Source: Auanema rhodensis
Taxonomy: Eukaryota; Nematoda; Chromadorea; Rhabditida; Rhabditidae
Reading direction: 5' to 3'
Length of the DNA stretch: 64,000 nucleotides
NCBI GenBank assembly: GCA_964057225.1
Contig: OZ059895.1
Span: 1,612,001 to 1,676,000 of the forward strand
This document shows, in pieces, positions 11,233-25,800 of the stretch. Under the pieces are notes generated by a model. That model saw nothing but the letters and a program-made list of their open reading frames with translations, did no database searches and was not told where the DNA came from. The first letter of the stretch is position 1. Each line of letters begins with the position of its first letter. A program made the position numbers and the translations under genes.

Positions 11233-14200
11233 GAAGCAATGTTGAGTGTACATGGAAACTCAACATACACTAATGCATCATTTTTCAAACGATCATAACT
11301 AATTTTTGTATTAAGCGTTTCTCAATGTAGTATAGTGCATTCGATGCGGATTTTTAAGCTGCGTCGATCTGTGTTATCAGATTTGCGCTAGCTTAAAAAT
11401 GCACCGAGATATCAACTGATATAAGTTAACACTTATATCCTCGATTTTCACCCTGAAGAAATAATTTTTTCGTTGAATAACATTGTCCATCGTCTTTGCC
11501 TTGAAAAAAGGAATCTAAAAACATCTACGTTTTGCTAAATTATTTTGAAATTTTTCGAAAAAATTTTTGTCAAAATGTTTTTGGAAGCAATGTTGAGTGT
11601 ACATGGAAACTCAACATACACTAATGCATCATTTTTCAAACGATCATAACTAAATTTTGTATTAAGCGTTTTTCAATGTAGTATAGTGCATTCGATGCGG
11701 ATTTTTAAGCTGCGTCGATCTGTGTTATCAGATTTGCGCTAGCTTAAAAATGCACCGAGATATCAACTGATATAAGTTCACACATATATCCTCGATTTTC
11801 ACCCTGAAGAAATAATTTTTTCGTTGAATAACATTGTCCATCGTCTTTGCCTTGAAAAAAGGAATCTAAAAACATCTACTTTTTGCTAAATTATTTTGAA
11901 ATTTTTCGAAAAAATTTTTGTCAAAATGTTTTTGGAAGCAATGTTGAGTGTACATGGAAACTCAACATACACTAATGCATCATTTTTCAAACGATCATAA
12001 CTAATTTTTGTATTAAGCGTTTCTCAATGTAGTATAGTGCATTCGTTGCGGATTTTTAAGCTGCGTCGATCTGTGTTATCAGATTTGCGCTAGCTTAAAA
12101 ATGCACCGAGATATCAACTGATATAAGTTCACACTTATATCCTCGATTTTCACCCTGAAGAAATAATTTTTTCGTTGAATAACATTGTCCATCGTCTTTG
12201 CCTTGAAAAAAGGAATCTAAAAACATCTACTTTTTGCTAAATTATTTTGAAATTTTTCGAAAAAATTTTTGTCAAAATGTTTTTGGAAGCAATGTTGAGT
12301 GTACATGGAAACTCAACATACACTAATGCATCATTTTTCAAACGATCATAACTAATTTTTGTATTAAGCGTTTCTCAATGTAGTATAGTGCATTCGATGC
12401 GGATTTTTAAGCTGCGTCGATCTGTGTTATCAGATTTGCGCTAGCTTAAAAATGCACAGAGATATCAACTGATATAAGTTAACACTTATATCCTCGATTT
12501 TCACCCTGAAGAAATAATTTTTTCGTTGAATAACATTGTCCATCGTCTTTGCCTTGAAAAAAGGAATCTAAAAACATCTACTTTTTGCTAAATTATTTTG
12601 AAATTTTTCGAAAAAATTTTTGTCAAAATGTTTTTGGAAGCAATGTTGAGTGTACATGGAAACTCAACATACACTAATGCATCATTTTTCAAACGATCAT
12701 AACTAATTTTTGTATTAAGCGTTTCTCAATGTAGTATAGTGCATTCGATGCGGATTTTTAAGCTGCGTCGATCTGTGTTATCAGATTTGCGCTAGCTTAA
12801 AAATGCACAGAGATATCAACTGATATAAGTTAACACTTATATCCTCGATTTTCACCCTGAAGAAATAATTTTTTCGTTGAATAACATTGTCCATCGTCTT
12901 TGCCTTGAAAAAAGGAATCTAAAAACATTTACTTTTTGCTAAATTATTTTGAAATTTTTCGAAAAAATTTTTGTCAAAATGTTTTTGGAAGCAATGTTGA
13001 GTGTACATGGAAACTCAACATACACTAATGCATCATTTTTCAAACGATCATAACTAATTTTTGTATTAAGCGTTTCTCAATGTAGTATAGTGCATTCGAT
13101 GCGGATTTTTAAGCTGCGTCGATCTGTGTTATCAGATTTGCGCTAGCTTAAAAATGCACCGAGATATCAACTGATATAAGTTAACACTTATATCCTCGAT
13201 TTTCACCCTGAAGAAATAATTTTTTCGTTGAATAACATTGTTCATCGTCTTTGCCTTGAAAAAAGGAATCTAAAAACATCTACTTTTTGCTAAATTATTT
13301 TGAAATTTTTCGAAAAAATTTTTGTCAAAATGTTTTTGGAAGCAATGTTGAGTGTACATGGAAACTCAACATACACTAATGCATCATTTTTCAAACGATC
13401 ATAACTAATTTTTGTATCAAGCGTTTCTCAATGTAGCATAGTGCATTCGATGCGGATTTTTAAGCTGCGTCGATCTGTCTTATCAGATTTGCGCTAGCTT
13501 AAAAATGCACCGAGATATCAACTGATATAAGTTCACACTCATATCCTCGATTTTCACACTGAAGAATTAATTTTTTCGTTGAATAACATTGTCTATCGTC
13601 TTTGCCTTGAAAAATGGAATCTAAAAACATCTACTTTTTGCTAAATTATTTTGAAATTTTTCGAAAAAATTTTTGTCAAAATGTTTTTGGAAGCAATGTT
13701 GAGTGTACATGGAAACTCAACATACACTAATGCATCATTTTTCAAACGATCATAACTTATTTTTGTATCGAGCGTTTCTCAATGTAGTATAGTGCATTCG
13801 ATGCGGATTTTTAAGCTGCGTCGATCTGTCTTATCAGATTTGCGCTAGCTTAAAAATGCACCGAGATATCAACTGATATAAGTTCACACTTATATCCTCG
13901 ATTTTCACCCTGAAGAAATAATTTTTTCGTTGAATAACATTGTCCATCGTCTTTGCCTTGAAAAAAGGAATCTAAAAACATCTACTTTTTGCTAAATTAT
14001 TTTGAAATTTTTCGAAAAAATTTTTGTCAAAATGTTTTTGGAAGCAATGTTGAGTGTACATGGAAACTCAACATACACTAATGCATCATTTTTCAAACGA
14101 TCATAACTAATTTTTGTATTAAGCGTTTCTCAATGTAGTATAGTGCATTCGATGCGGATTTTTAAGCTGCGTCGATCTGTGTTATCAGATTTGCGCTAGC

Positions 14201-17200
14201 TTAAAAATGCACCGAGATATCAACTGATATAAGTTAACACTTATATCCTCGATTTTCACCCTGAAGAAATAATTTTTTCGTTGAATAACATTGTTCATCG
14301 TCTTTGCCTTGAAAAAAGGAATCTAAAAACATCTACTTTTTGCTAAATTATTTTGAAATTTTTCGAAAAAATTTTTGTCAAAATGTTTTTGGAAGCAATG
14401 TTGAGTGTACATGGAAACTCAACATACACTAATGCATCATTTTTCAAACGATCATAACTAATTTTTGTATCAAGCGTTTCTCAATGTAGTATAGTGCATT
14501 CGATGCGGATTTTTAAGCTGCGTCGATCTGTCTTATCAGATTTGCGCTAGCTTAAAAATGCACCGAGATATCAACTGATATAAGTTCACACTCATATCCT
14601 CGATTTTCACACTGAAGAATTAATTTTTTCGTTGAATAACATTGTCTATCGTCTTTGCCTTGAAAAATGGAATCTAAAAACATCTACTTTTTGCTAAATT
14701 ATTTTGAAATTTTTCGAAAAAATTTTTGTCAAAATGTTTTTGGAAGCAATGTTGAGTGTACATGGAAACTCAACATACACTAATGCATCATTTTTCAAAC
14801 GATCATAACTTATTTTTGTATCGAGCGTTTCTCAATGTAGTATAGTGCATTCGATGCGGATTTTTAAGCTGCGTCGATCTGTCTTATCAGATTTGCGCTA
14901 GCTTAAAAATGCACCGAGATATCAACTGATATAAGTTCACACTTATATCCTCGATTTTCACCCTGAAGAAATAATTTTTTCGTTGAATAACATTGTCCAT
15001 CGTCTTTGCCTTGAAAAAAGGAATCTAAAAACATCTACTTTTTGCTAAATTATTTTGAAATTTTTCGAAAAAATTTTTGTCAAAATGTTTTTGGAAGCAA
15101 TGTTGAGTGTACATGGAAACTCAACATACACTAATGCATCATTTTTCAAACGATCATAACTTATTTTTGTATCGAGCGTTTCTCAATGTAGTATAGTGCA
15201 TTCGATGCGGATTTTTAAGCTGCGTCGATCTGTCTTATCAGATTTGCGCTAGCTTAAAAATGCACCGAGATATCAACTGATATAAGTTCACACTTATATC
15301 CTCGATTTTCACCCTGAAGAAATAATTTTTTCGTTGAATAACATTGTCCATCGTCTTTGCCTTGAAAAAAGGAATCTAAAAACATCTACTTTTTGCTAAA
15401 TTATTTTGAAATTTTTCGAAAAAATTTTTGTCAAAATGTTTTTGGAAGCAATGTTGAGTGTACATGGAAACTCAACATACACTAATGCATCATTTTTCAA
15501 ACGATCATAACTAATTTTTGTATCAAGCGTTTCTCAATGTAGTATAGTGCATTCGATGCGGATTTTTAAGCTGCGTCGATCTGTGTTATCAGATTTGCGC
15601 TAGCTTAAAAATGCACCGAGATATCAACTGATATAAGTTAACACTTATATCCTCGATTTTCACCCTGAAGAAATAATTTTTTCGTTGAATAACATTGTTC
15701 ATCGTCTTTGCCTTGAAAAAAGGAATCTAAAAACATCTACTTTTTGCTAAATTATTTTGAAATTTTTCGAAAAAATTTTTGTCAAAATGTTTTTGGAAGC
15801 AATGTTGAGTGTACATGGAAACTCAACATACACTAATGCATCATTTTTCAAACGATCATAACTAATTTTTGTATCAAGCGTTTCTCAATGTAGTATAGTG
15901 CATTCGATGCGGATTTTTAAGCTGCGTCGATCTGTCTTATCAGATTTGCGCTAGCTTAAAAATGCACCGAGATATCAACTGATATAAGTTCACACTCATA
16001 TCCTCGATTTTCACACTGAAGAATTAATTTTTTCGTTGAATAACATTGTCTATCGTCTTTGCCTTGAAAAATGGAATCTAAAAACATCTACTTTTTGCTA
16101 AATTATTTTGAAATTTTTCGAAAAAATTTTTGTCAAAATGTTTTTGGAAGCAATGTTGAGTGTACATGGAAACTCAACATACACTAATGCATCATTTTTC
16201 AAACGATCATAACTTATTTTTGTATCGAGCGTTTCTCAATGTAGTATAGTGCATTCGATGCGGATTTTTAAGCTGCGTCGATCTGTCTTATCAGATTTGC
16301 GCTAGCTTAAAAATGCACCGAGATATCAACTGATATAAGTTCACACTTATATCCTCGATTTTCACCCTGAAGAAATAATTTTTTCGTTGAATAACATTGT
16401 CCATCGTCTTTGCCTTGAAAAAAGGAATCTAAAAACATCTACTTTTTGCTAAATTATTTTGAAATTTTTCGAAAAAATTTTTGTCAAAATGTTTTTGGAA
16501 GCAATGTTGAGTGTACATGGAAACTCAACATACACTAATGCATCATTTTTCAAACGATCATAACTAATTTTTGTATTAAGCGTTTCTCAATGTAGTATAG
16601 TGCATTCGATGCGGATTTTTAAGCTGCGTCGATCTGTGTTATCAGATTTGCGCTAGCTTAAAAATGCACCGAGATATCAACTGATATAAGTTAACACTTA
16701 TATCCTCGATTTTCACCCTGAAGAAATAATTTTTTCGTTGAATAACATTGTTCATCGTCTTTGCCTTGAAAAAAGGAATCTAAAAACATCTACTTTTTGC
16801 TAAATTATTTTGAAATTTTTCGAAAAAATTTTTGTCAAAATGTTTTTGGAAGCAATGTTGAGTGTACATGGAAACTCAACATACACTAATGCATCATTTT
16901 TCAAACGATCATAACTAATTTTTGTATCAAGCGTTTCTCAATGTAGTATAGTGCATTCGATGCGGATTTTTAAGCTGCGTCGATCTGTCTTATCAGATTT
17001 GCGCTAGCTTAAAAATGCACCGAGATATCAACTGATATAAGTTCACACTCATATCCTCGATTTTCACACTGAAGAATTAATTTTTTCGTTGAATAACATT
17101 GTCTATCGTCTTTGCCTTGAAAAATGGAATCTAAAAACATCTACTTTTTGCTAAATTATTTTGAAATTTTTCGAAAAAATTTTTGTCAAAATGTTTTTGG

Positions 17201-17550
17201 AAGCAATGTTGAGTGTACATGGAAACTCAACATACACTAATGCATCATTTTTCAAACGATCATAACTAATTTTTGTATCAAGCGTTTCTCAATGTAGTAT
17301 AGTGCATTCGATGCGGATTTTTAAGCTGCGTCGATCTGTCTTATCAGATTTGCGCTAGCTTAAAAATGCACCGAGATATCAACTGATATAAGTTCACACT
17401 CATATCCTCGATTTTCACACTGAAGAATTAATTTTTTCGTTGAATAACATTGTCTATCGTCTTTGCCTTGAAAAATGGAATCTAAAAACATCTACTTTTT
17501 GCTAAATTATTTTGAAATTTTTCGAAAAAATTTTTGTCAAAATGTTTTTG

Positions 17551-17900
17551 GAAGCAATGTTGAGTGTACATGGAAACTCAACATACACTAATGCATCATT
17601 TTTCAAACGATCATAACTTATTTTTGTATCGAGCGTTTCTCAATGTAGTATAGTGCATTCGATGCGGATTTTTAAGCTGCGTCGATCTGTCTTATCAGAT
17701 TTGCGCTAGCTTAAAAATGCACCGAGATATCAACTGATATAAGTTCACACTCATATCCTCGATTTTCACACTGAAGAATTAATTTTTTCGTTGAATAACA
17801 TTGTCTATCTCTTTGCCTTGAAAAAAGGAATCTAAAAACATCTACTTTTTGCTAAATTATTTTGAAATTTTTCGAAAAAATTTTTGTCAAAATGTTTTTG
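17551..17900 (+). repeat. 350-bp monomer with 1-bp deletion (copy 1)
   Basis: A G-like monomer with t202c that lacks one base near 17809 (TCTATCTCTTTG where others read TCTATCGTCTTTG). The same deletion occurs in 21411-21760, so the two share ancestry. This copy has the GAAAAAAGG form (a277) and the other has GAAAAATGG. Confidence 0.88.
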
Positions 17901-20900
17901 GAAGCAATGTTGAGTGTACATGGAAACTCAACATACACTAATGCATCATTTTTCAAACGATCATAACTAATTTTTGTATCAAGCGTTTCTCAATGTAGTA
18001 TAGTGCATTCGATGCGGATTTTTAAGCTGCGTCGATCTGTCTTATCAGATTTGCGCTAGCTTAAAAATGCACCGAGATATCAACTGATATAAGTTCACAC
18101 TCATATCCTCGATTTTCACACTGAAGAATTAATTTTTTCGTTGAATAACATTGTCTATCGTCTTTGCCTTGAAAAATGGAATCTAAAAACATCTACTTTT
18201 TGCTAAATTATTTTGAAATTTTTCGAAAAAATTTTTGTCAAAATGTTTTTGGAAGCAATGTTGAGTGTACATGGAAACTCAACATACACTAATGCATCAT
18301 TTTTCAAACGATCATAACTTATTTTTGTATCGAGCGTTTCTCAATGTAGTATAGTGCATTCGATGCGGATTTTTAAGCTGCGTCGATCTGTCTTATCAGA
18401 TTTGCGCTAGCTTAAAAATGCACCGAGATATCAACTGATATAAGTTCACACTTATATCCTCGATTTTCACCCTGAAGAAATAATTTTTTCGTTGAATAAC
18501 ATTGTCCATCGTCTTTGCCTTGAAAAAAGGAATCTAAAAACATCTACTTTTTGCTAAATTATTTTGAAATTTTTCGAAAAAATTTTTGTCAAAATGTTTT
18601 TGGAAGCAATGTTGAGTGTACATGGAAACTCAACATACACTAATGCATCATTTTTCAAACGATCATAACTAATTTTTGTATTAAGCGTTTCTCAATGTAG
18701 TATAGTGCATTCGATGCGGATTTTTAAGCTGCGTCGATCTGTCTTATCAGATTTGCGCTAGCTTAAAAATGCACCGAGATATCAACTGATATAAGTTCAC
18801 ACTCATATCCTCGATTTTCACACTGAAGAATTAATTTTTTCGTTGAATAACATTGTCTATCGTCTTTGCCTTGAAAAATGGAATCTAAAAACATCTACTT
18901 TTTGCTAAATTATTTTGAAATTTTTCGAAAAAATTTTTGTCAAAATGTTTTTGGAAGCAATGTTGAGTGTACATGGAAACTCAACATACACTAATGCATC
19001 ATTTTTCAAACGATCATAACTAATTTTTGTATCAAGCGTTTCTCAATGTAGTATAGTGCATTCGATGCGGATTTTTAAGCTGCGTCGATCTGTCTTATCA
19101 GATTTGCGCTAGCTTAAAAATGCACCGAGATATCAACTGATATAAGTTCACACTCATATCCTCGATTTTCACACTGAAGAATTAATTTTTTCGTTGAATA
19201 ACATTGTCTATCGTCTTTGCCTTGAAAAATGGAATCTAAAAACATCTACTTTTTGCTAAATTATTTTGAAATTTTTCGAAAAAATTTTTGTCAAAATGTT
19301 TTTGGAAGCAATGTTGAGTGTACATGGAAACTCAACATACACTAATGCATCATTTTTCAAACGATCATAACTAATTTTTGTATCAAGCGTTTCTCAATGT
19401 AGTATAGTGCATTCGATGCGGATTTTTAAGCTGCGTCGATCTGTCTTATCAGATTTGCGCTAGCTTAAAAATGCACCGAGATATCAACTGATATAAGTTC
19501 ACACTCATATCCTCGATTTTCACACTGAAGAATTAATTTTTTCGTTGAATAACATTGTCTATCGTCTTTGCCTTGAAAAATGGAATCTAAAAACATCTAC
19601 TTTTTGCTAAATTATTTTGAAATTTTTCGAAAAAATTTTTGTCAAAATGTTTTTGGAAGCAATGTTGAGTGTACATGGAAACTCAACATACACTAATGCA
19701 TCATTTTTCAAACGATCATAACTAATTTTTGTATCAAGCGTTTCTCAATGTAGTATAGTGCATTCGATGCGGATTTTTAAGCTGCGTCGATCTGTCTTAT
19801 CAGATTTGCGCTAGCTTAAAAATGCACCGAGATATCAACTGATATAAGTTCACACTCATATCCTCGATTTTCACACTGAAGAATTAATTTTTTCGTTGAA
19901 TAACATTGTCTATCGTCTTTGCCTTGAAAAATGGAATCTAAAAACTTCTACTTTTTGCTAAATTATTTTGAAATTTTTCGAAAAAATTTTTGTCAAAATG
20001 TTTTTGGAAGCAATGTTGAGTGTACATGGAAACTCAACATACACTAATGCATCATTTTTCAAACGATCATAACTTATTTTTGTATCGAGCGTTTCTCAAT
20101 GTAGTATAGTGCATTCGATGCGGATTTTTAAGCTGCGTCGATCTGTGTTATCAGATTTGCGCTAGCTTAAAAATGCACCGAGATATCAACTGATATAAGT
20201 TCACACTTATATCCTCGATTTTCACCCTGAAGAAATAATTTTTTCGTTGAATAACATTGTCCATCGTCTTTGCCTTGAAAAAAGGAATCTAAAAACATCT
20301 ACTTTTTGCTAAATTATTTTGAAATTTTTCGAAAAAATTTTTGTCAAAATGTTTTTGGAAGCAATGTTGAGTGTACATGGAAACTCAACATACACTAATG
20401 CATCATTTTTCAAACGATCATAACTAATTTTTGTATTAAGCGTTTCTCAATGTAGTATAGTGCATTCGATGCGGATTTTTAAGCTGCGTCGATCTGTGTT
20501 ATCAGATTTGCGCTAGCTTAAAAATGCACCGAGATATCAACTGATATAAGTTAACACTTATATCCTCGATTTTCACCCTGAAGAAATAATTTTTTCGTTG
20601 AATAACATTGTTCATCGTCTTTGCCTTGAAAAAAGGAATCTAAAAACATCTACTTTTTGCTAAATTATTTTGAAATTTTTCGAAAAAATTTTTGTCAAAA
20701 TGTTTTTGGAAGCAATGTTGAGTGTACATGGAAACTCAACATACACTAATGCATCATTTTTCAAACGATCATAACTAATTTTTGTATCAAGCGTTTCTCA
20801 ATGTAGTATAGTGCATTCGATGCGGATTTTTAAGCTGCGTCGATCTGTCTTATCAGATTTGCGCTAGCTTAAAAATGCACCGAGATATCAACTGATATAA

Positions 20901-21410
20901 GTTCACACTCATATCCTCGATTTTCACACTGAAGAATTAATTTTTTCGTTGAATAACATTGTCTATCGTCTTTGCCTTGAAAAATGGAATCTAAAAACAT
21001 CTACTTTTTGCTAAATTATTTTGAAATTTTTCGAAAAAATTTTTGTCAAAATGTTTTTGGAAGCAATGTTGAGTGTACATGGAAACTCAACATACACTAA
21101 TGCATCATTTTTCAAACGATCATAACTAATTTTTGTATCAAGCGTTTCTCAATGTAGTATAGTGCATTCGATGCGGATTTTTAAGCTGCGTCGATCTGTC
21201 TTATCAGATTTGCGCTAGCTTAAAAATGCACCGAGATATCAACTGATATAAGTTCACACTCATATCCTCGATTTTCACACTGAAGAATTAATTTTTTCGT
21301 TGAATAACATTGTCTATCGTCTTTGCCTTGAAAAATGGAATCTAAAAACATCTACTTTTTGCTAAATTATTTTGAAATTTTTCGAAAAAATTTTTGTCAA
21401 AATGTTTTTG

Positions 21411-21760
21411 GAAGCAATGTTGAGTGTACATGGAAACTCAACATACACTAATGCATCATTTTTCAAACGATCATAACTTATTTTTGTATCGAGCGTTTCT
21501 CAATGTAGTATAGTGCATTCGATGCGGATTTTTAAGCTGCGTCGATCTGTCTTATCAGATTTGCGCTAGCTTAAAAATGCACCGAGATATCAACTGATAT
21601 AAGTTCACACTCATATCCTCGATTTTCACACTGAAGAATTAATTTTTTCGTTGAATAACATTGTCTATCTCTTTGCCTTGAAAAATGGAATCTAAAAACA
21701 TCTACTTTTTGCTAAATTATTTTGAAATTTTTCGAAAAAATTTTTGTCAAAATGTTTTTG
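21411..21760 (+). repeat. 350-bp monomer with 1-bp deletion (copy 2)
   Basis: Carries the same deletion near 21669 as 17551-17900 and sits in the same context, V-C-C before it. The distance between the two monomers is 3860 bp (11 monomers less one base), consistent with a segmental duplication after the deletion arose. Confidence 0.88.
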
Positions 21761-22813
21761 GAAGCAATGTTGAGTGTACATGGAAACTCAACATACACTA
21801 ATGCATCATTTTTCAAACGATCATAACTTATTTTTGTATCGAGCGTTTCTCAATGTAGTATAGTGCATTCGATGCGGATTTTTAAGCTGCGTCGATCTGT
21901 CTTATCAGATTTGCGCTAGCTTAAAAATGCACCGAGATATCAACTGATATAAGTTCACACTTATATCCTCGATTTTCACCCTGAAGAAATAATTTTTTCG
22001 TTGAATAACATTGTCCATCGTCTTTGCCTTGAAAAAAGGAATCTAAAAACATCTACTTTTTGCTAAATTATTTTGAAATTTTTCGAAAAAATTTTTGTCA
22101 AAATGTTTTTGGAAGCAATGTTGAGTGTACATGGAAACTCAACATACACTAATGCATCATTTTTCAAACGATCATAACTAATTTTTGTATTAAGCGTTTC
22201 TCAATGTAGTATAGTGCATTCGATGCGGATTTTTAAGCTGCGTCGATCTGTGTTATCAGATTTGCGCTAGCTTAAAAATGCACCGAGATATCAACTGATA
22301 TAAGTTAACACTTATATCCTCGATTTTCACCCTGAAGAAATAATTTTTTCGTTGAATAACATTGTTCATCGTCTTTGCCTTGAAAAAAGGAATCTAAAAA
22401 CATCTACTTTTTGCTAAATTATTTTGAAATTTTTCGAAAAAATTTTTGTCAAAATGTTTTTGGAAGCAATGTTGAGTGTACATGGAAACTCAACATACAC
22501 TAATGCATCATTTTTCAAACGATCATAACTAATTTTTGTATTAAGCGTTTCTCAATGTAGTATAGTGCATTCGATGCGGATTTTTAAGCTGCGTCGATCT
22601 GTGTTATCAGATTTGCGCTAGCTTAAAAATGCACCGAGATATCAACTGATATAAGTTAACACTTATATCCTCGATTTTCACCCTGAAGAAATAATTTTTT
22701 CGTTGAATAACATTGTTCATCGTCTTTGCCTTGAAAAAAGGAATCTAAAAACATCTACTTTTTGCTAAATTATTTTGAAATTTTTCGAAAAAATTTTTGT
22801 CAAAATGTTTTTG

Positions 22814-25800
22814 GAAGCAATGTTGAGTGTACATGGAAACTCAACATACACTAATGCATCATTTTTCAAACGATCATAACTTATTTTTGTATCAAGCGTT
22901 TCTCAATGTAGTATAGTGCATTCGATGCGGATTTTTAAGCTGCGTCGATCTGTCTTATCAGATTTGCGCTAGCTTAAAAATGCACCGAGATATCAACTGA
23001 TATAAGTTAACACTCATATCCTCGATTTTCACACTGAAGAATTAATTTTTTCGTTGAATAACATTGTCTATCGTCTTTGCCTTGAAAAATGGAATTTAAA
23101 AACATCTACTTTTTGCTAAATTATTTTGAAATTTTTCGAAAAAATTTTTGTCAAAATGTTTTTGGAAGCAATGTTGAGTGTACATGGAAACTCAACATAC
23201 ACTAATGCATCATTTTTCAAACGATCATAACTTATTTTTGTATCAAGCGTTTCTCAATGTAGTATAGTGCATTCGATGCGGATTTTTAAGCTGCGTCGAT
23301 CTGTCTTATCAGATTTGCGCTAGCTTAAAAATGCACCGAGATATCAACTGATATAAGTTCACACTTATATCCTCGATTTTCACCCTGAAGAAATAATTTT
23401 TTCGTTGAATAACATTGTCCATCGTCTTTGCCTTGAAAAAAGGAATCTAAAAACATCTACTTTTTGCTAAATTATTTTGAAATTTTTCAAAAAAATTTTT
23501 GTCAAAATGTTTTTGGAAGCAATGTTGAGTGTACATGGAAACTCAACATACACTAATGCATCATTTTTCAAACGATCATAACTAATTTTTGTATTAAGCG
23601 TTTCTCAATGTAGTATAGTGCATTCGATGCGGATTTTTAAGCTGCGTCGATCTGTCTTATCAGATTTGCGCTAGCTTAAAAATGCACCGAGATATCAACT
23701 GATATAAGTTAACACTCATATCCTCGATTTTCACACTGAAGAATTAATTTTTTCGTTGAATAACATTGTCTATCGTCTTTGCCTTGAAAAATGGAATCTA
23801 AAAACATCTACTTTTTGCTAAATTATTTTGAAATTTTTCGAAAAAATTTTTGTCAAAATGTTTTTGGAAGCAATGTTGAGTGTACATGGAAACTCAACAT
23901 ACACTAATGCATCATTTTTCAAACGATCATAACTTATTTTTGTATCAAGCGTTTCTCAATGTAGTATAGTGCATTCGATGCGGATTTTTAAGCTGCGTCG
24001 ATCTGTCTTATCAGATTTGCGCTAGCTTAAAAATGCACCGAGATATCAACTGATATAAGTTAACACTTATATCCTCGATTTTCACCCTGAAGAAATAATT
24101 TTTTCGTTGAATAACATTGTCCATCGTCTTTGCCTTGAAAAAAGGAATCTAAAAACATCTACTTTTTGCTAAATTATTTTGAAATTTTTCGAAAAAATTT
24201 TTGTCAAAATGTTTTTGGAAGCAATGTTGAGTGTACATGGAAACTCAACATACACTAATGCATCATTTTTCAAACGATCATAACTAATTTTTGTATTAAG
24301 CGTTTCTCAATGTAGTATAGTGCATTCGATGCGGATTTTTAAGCTGCGTCGATCTGTGTTATCAGATTTGCGCTAGCTTAAAAATGCACCGAGATATCAA
24401 CTGATATAAGTTAACACTTATATCCTCGATTTTCACCCTGAAGAAATAATTTTTTCGTTGAATAACATTGTCCATCGTCTTTGCCTTGAAAAAAGGAATC
24501 TAAAAACATCTACTTTTTGCTAAATTATTTTGAAATTTTTCGAAAAAATTTTTGTCAAAATGTTTTTGGAAGCAATGTTGAGTGTACATGGAAACTCAAC
24601 ATACACTAATGCATCATTTTTCAAACGATCATAACTAATTTTTGTATCAAGCGTTTCTCAATGTAGTATAGTGCATTCGATGCGGATTTTTAAGCTGCGT
24701 CGATCTGTCTTATCAGATTTGCGCTAGCTTAAAAATGCACCGAGATATCAACTGATATAAGTTCACACTCATATCCTCGATTTTCACACTGAAGAATTAA
24801 TTTTTTCGTTGAATAACATTGTCTATCGTCTTTGCCTTGAAAAATGGAATCTAAAAACATCTACTTTTTGCTAAATTATTTTGAAATTTTTCGAAAAAAT
24901 TTTTGTCAAAATGTTTTTGGAAGCAATGTTGAGTGTACATGGAAACTCAACATACACTAATGCATCATTTTTCAAACGATCATAACTAATTTTTGTATTA
25001 AGCGTTTCTCAATGTAGTATAGTGCATTCGATGCGGATTTTTAAGCTGCGTCGATCTGTGTTATCAGATTTGCGCTAGCTTAAAAATGCACCGAGATATC
25101 AACTGATATAAGTTCACACTTATATCCTCGATTTTCACCCTGAAGAAATAATTTTTTCGTTGAATAACATTGTCCATCGTCTTTGCCTTGAAAAAAGGAA
25201 TCTAAAAACATCTACTTTTTGCTAAATTATTTTGAAATTTTTCGAAAAAATTTTTGTCAAAATGTTTTTGGAAGCAATGTTGAGTGTACATGGAAACTCA
25301 ACATACACTAATGCATCATTTTTCAAACGATCATAACTAATTTTTGTATTAAGCGTTTCTTAATGTAGTATAGTGCATTCGATGCGGATTTTTAAGCTGC
25401 GTCGATCTGTGTTATCAGATTTGCGCTAGCTTAAAAATGCACCGAGATATCAACTGATATAAGTTCACACTTATATCCTCGATTTTCACACTGAAGAATT
25501 AATTTTTTCGTTGAATAACATTGTCTATCGTCTTTGCCTTGAAAAAAGGAATCTAAAAACATCTACTTTTTGCTAAATTATTTTGAAATTTTTCGAAAAA
25601 ATTTTTGTCAAAATGTTTTTGGAAGCAATGTTGAGTGTACATGGAAACTCAACATACACTAATGCATCATTTTTCAAACGATCATAACTAATTTTTGTAT
25701 TAAGCGTTTCTCAATGTAGTATAGTGCATTCGATGCGGATTTTTAAGCTGCGTCGATCTGTGTTATCAGATTTGCGCTAGCTTAAAAATGCACCGAGATA

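Larger units (their letters stand above)
1..12987 (+). repeat. Array section 1: mixed monomer types, 37 monomers
   Basis: Thirty-seven 351-bp monomers with no gene. Recurrent local types include one with GTTTTTC (c89t) plus CACACAT (t201a), one with TTAACAC, one with GATTTGTAAG, a diverged type with TCTCGATG, AATCAATT and GAAAGAAG (2107, 3511, 8074), and a type with a285g. The same types return at spacings that are multiples of four or thirteen monomers, so they form partial higher-order units rather than a regular one. Confidence 0.85.
12988..22813 (+). repeat. Array section 2: irregular 3-monomer (1053-bp) units
   Basis: Three types dominate in the order V (TAAC, c255t), C (t80c, g141c, t202c, c220a, a229t, c256t, a277t) and G (a69t, t80c, a81g, g141c). 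Clean V-C-G trimers lie at 12988-14040, 14041-15093 and 15445-16497. Elsewhere C or G monomers are repeated, for example C-C-C at 18954-20006, or V is doubled at 22112-22813. This looks like a trimeric higher-order repeat disturbed by single-monomer gains and losses. Confidence 0.82.
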
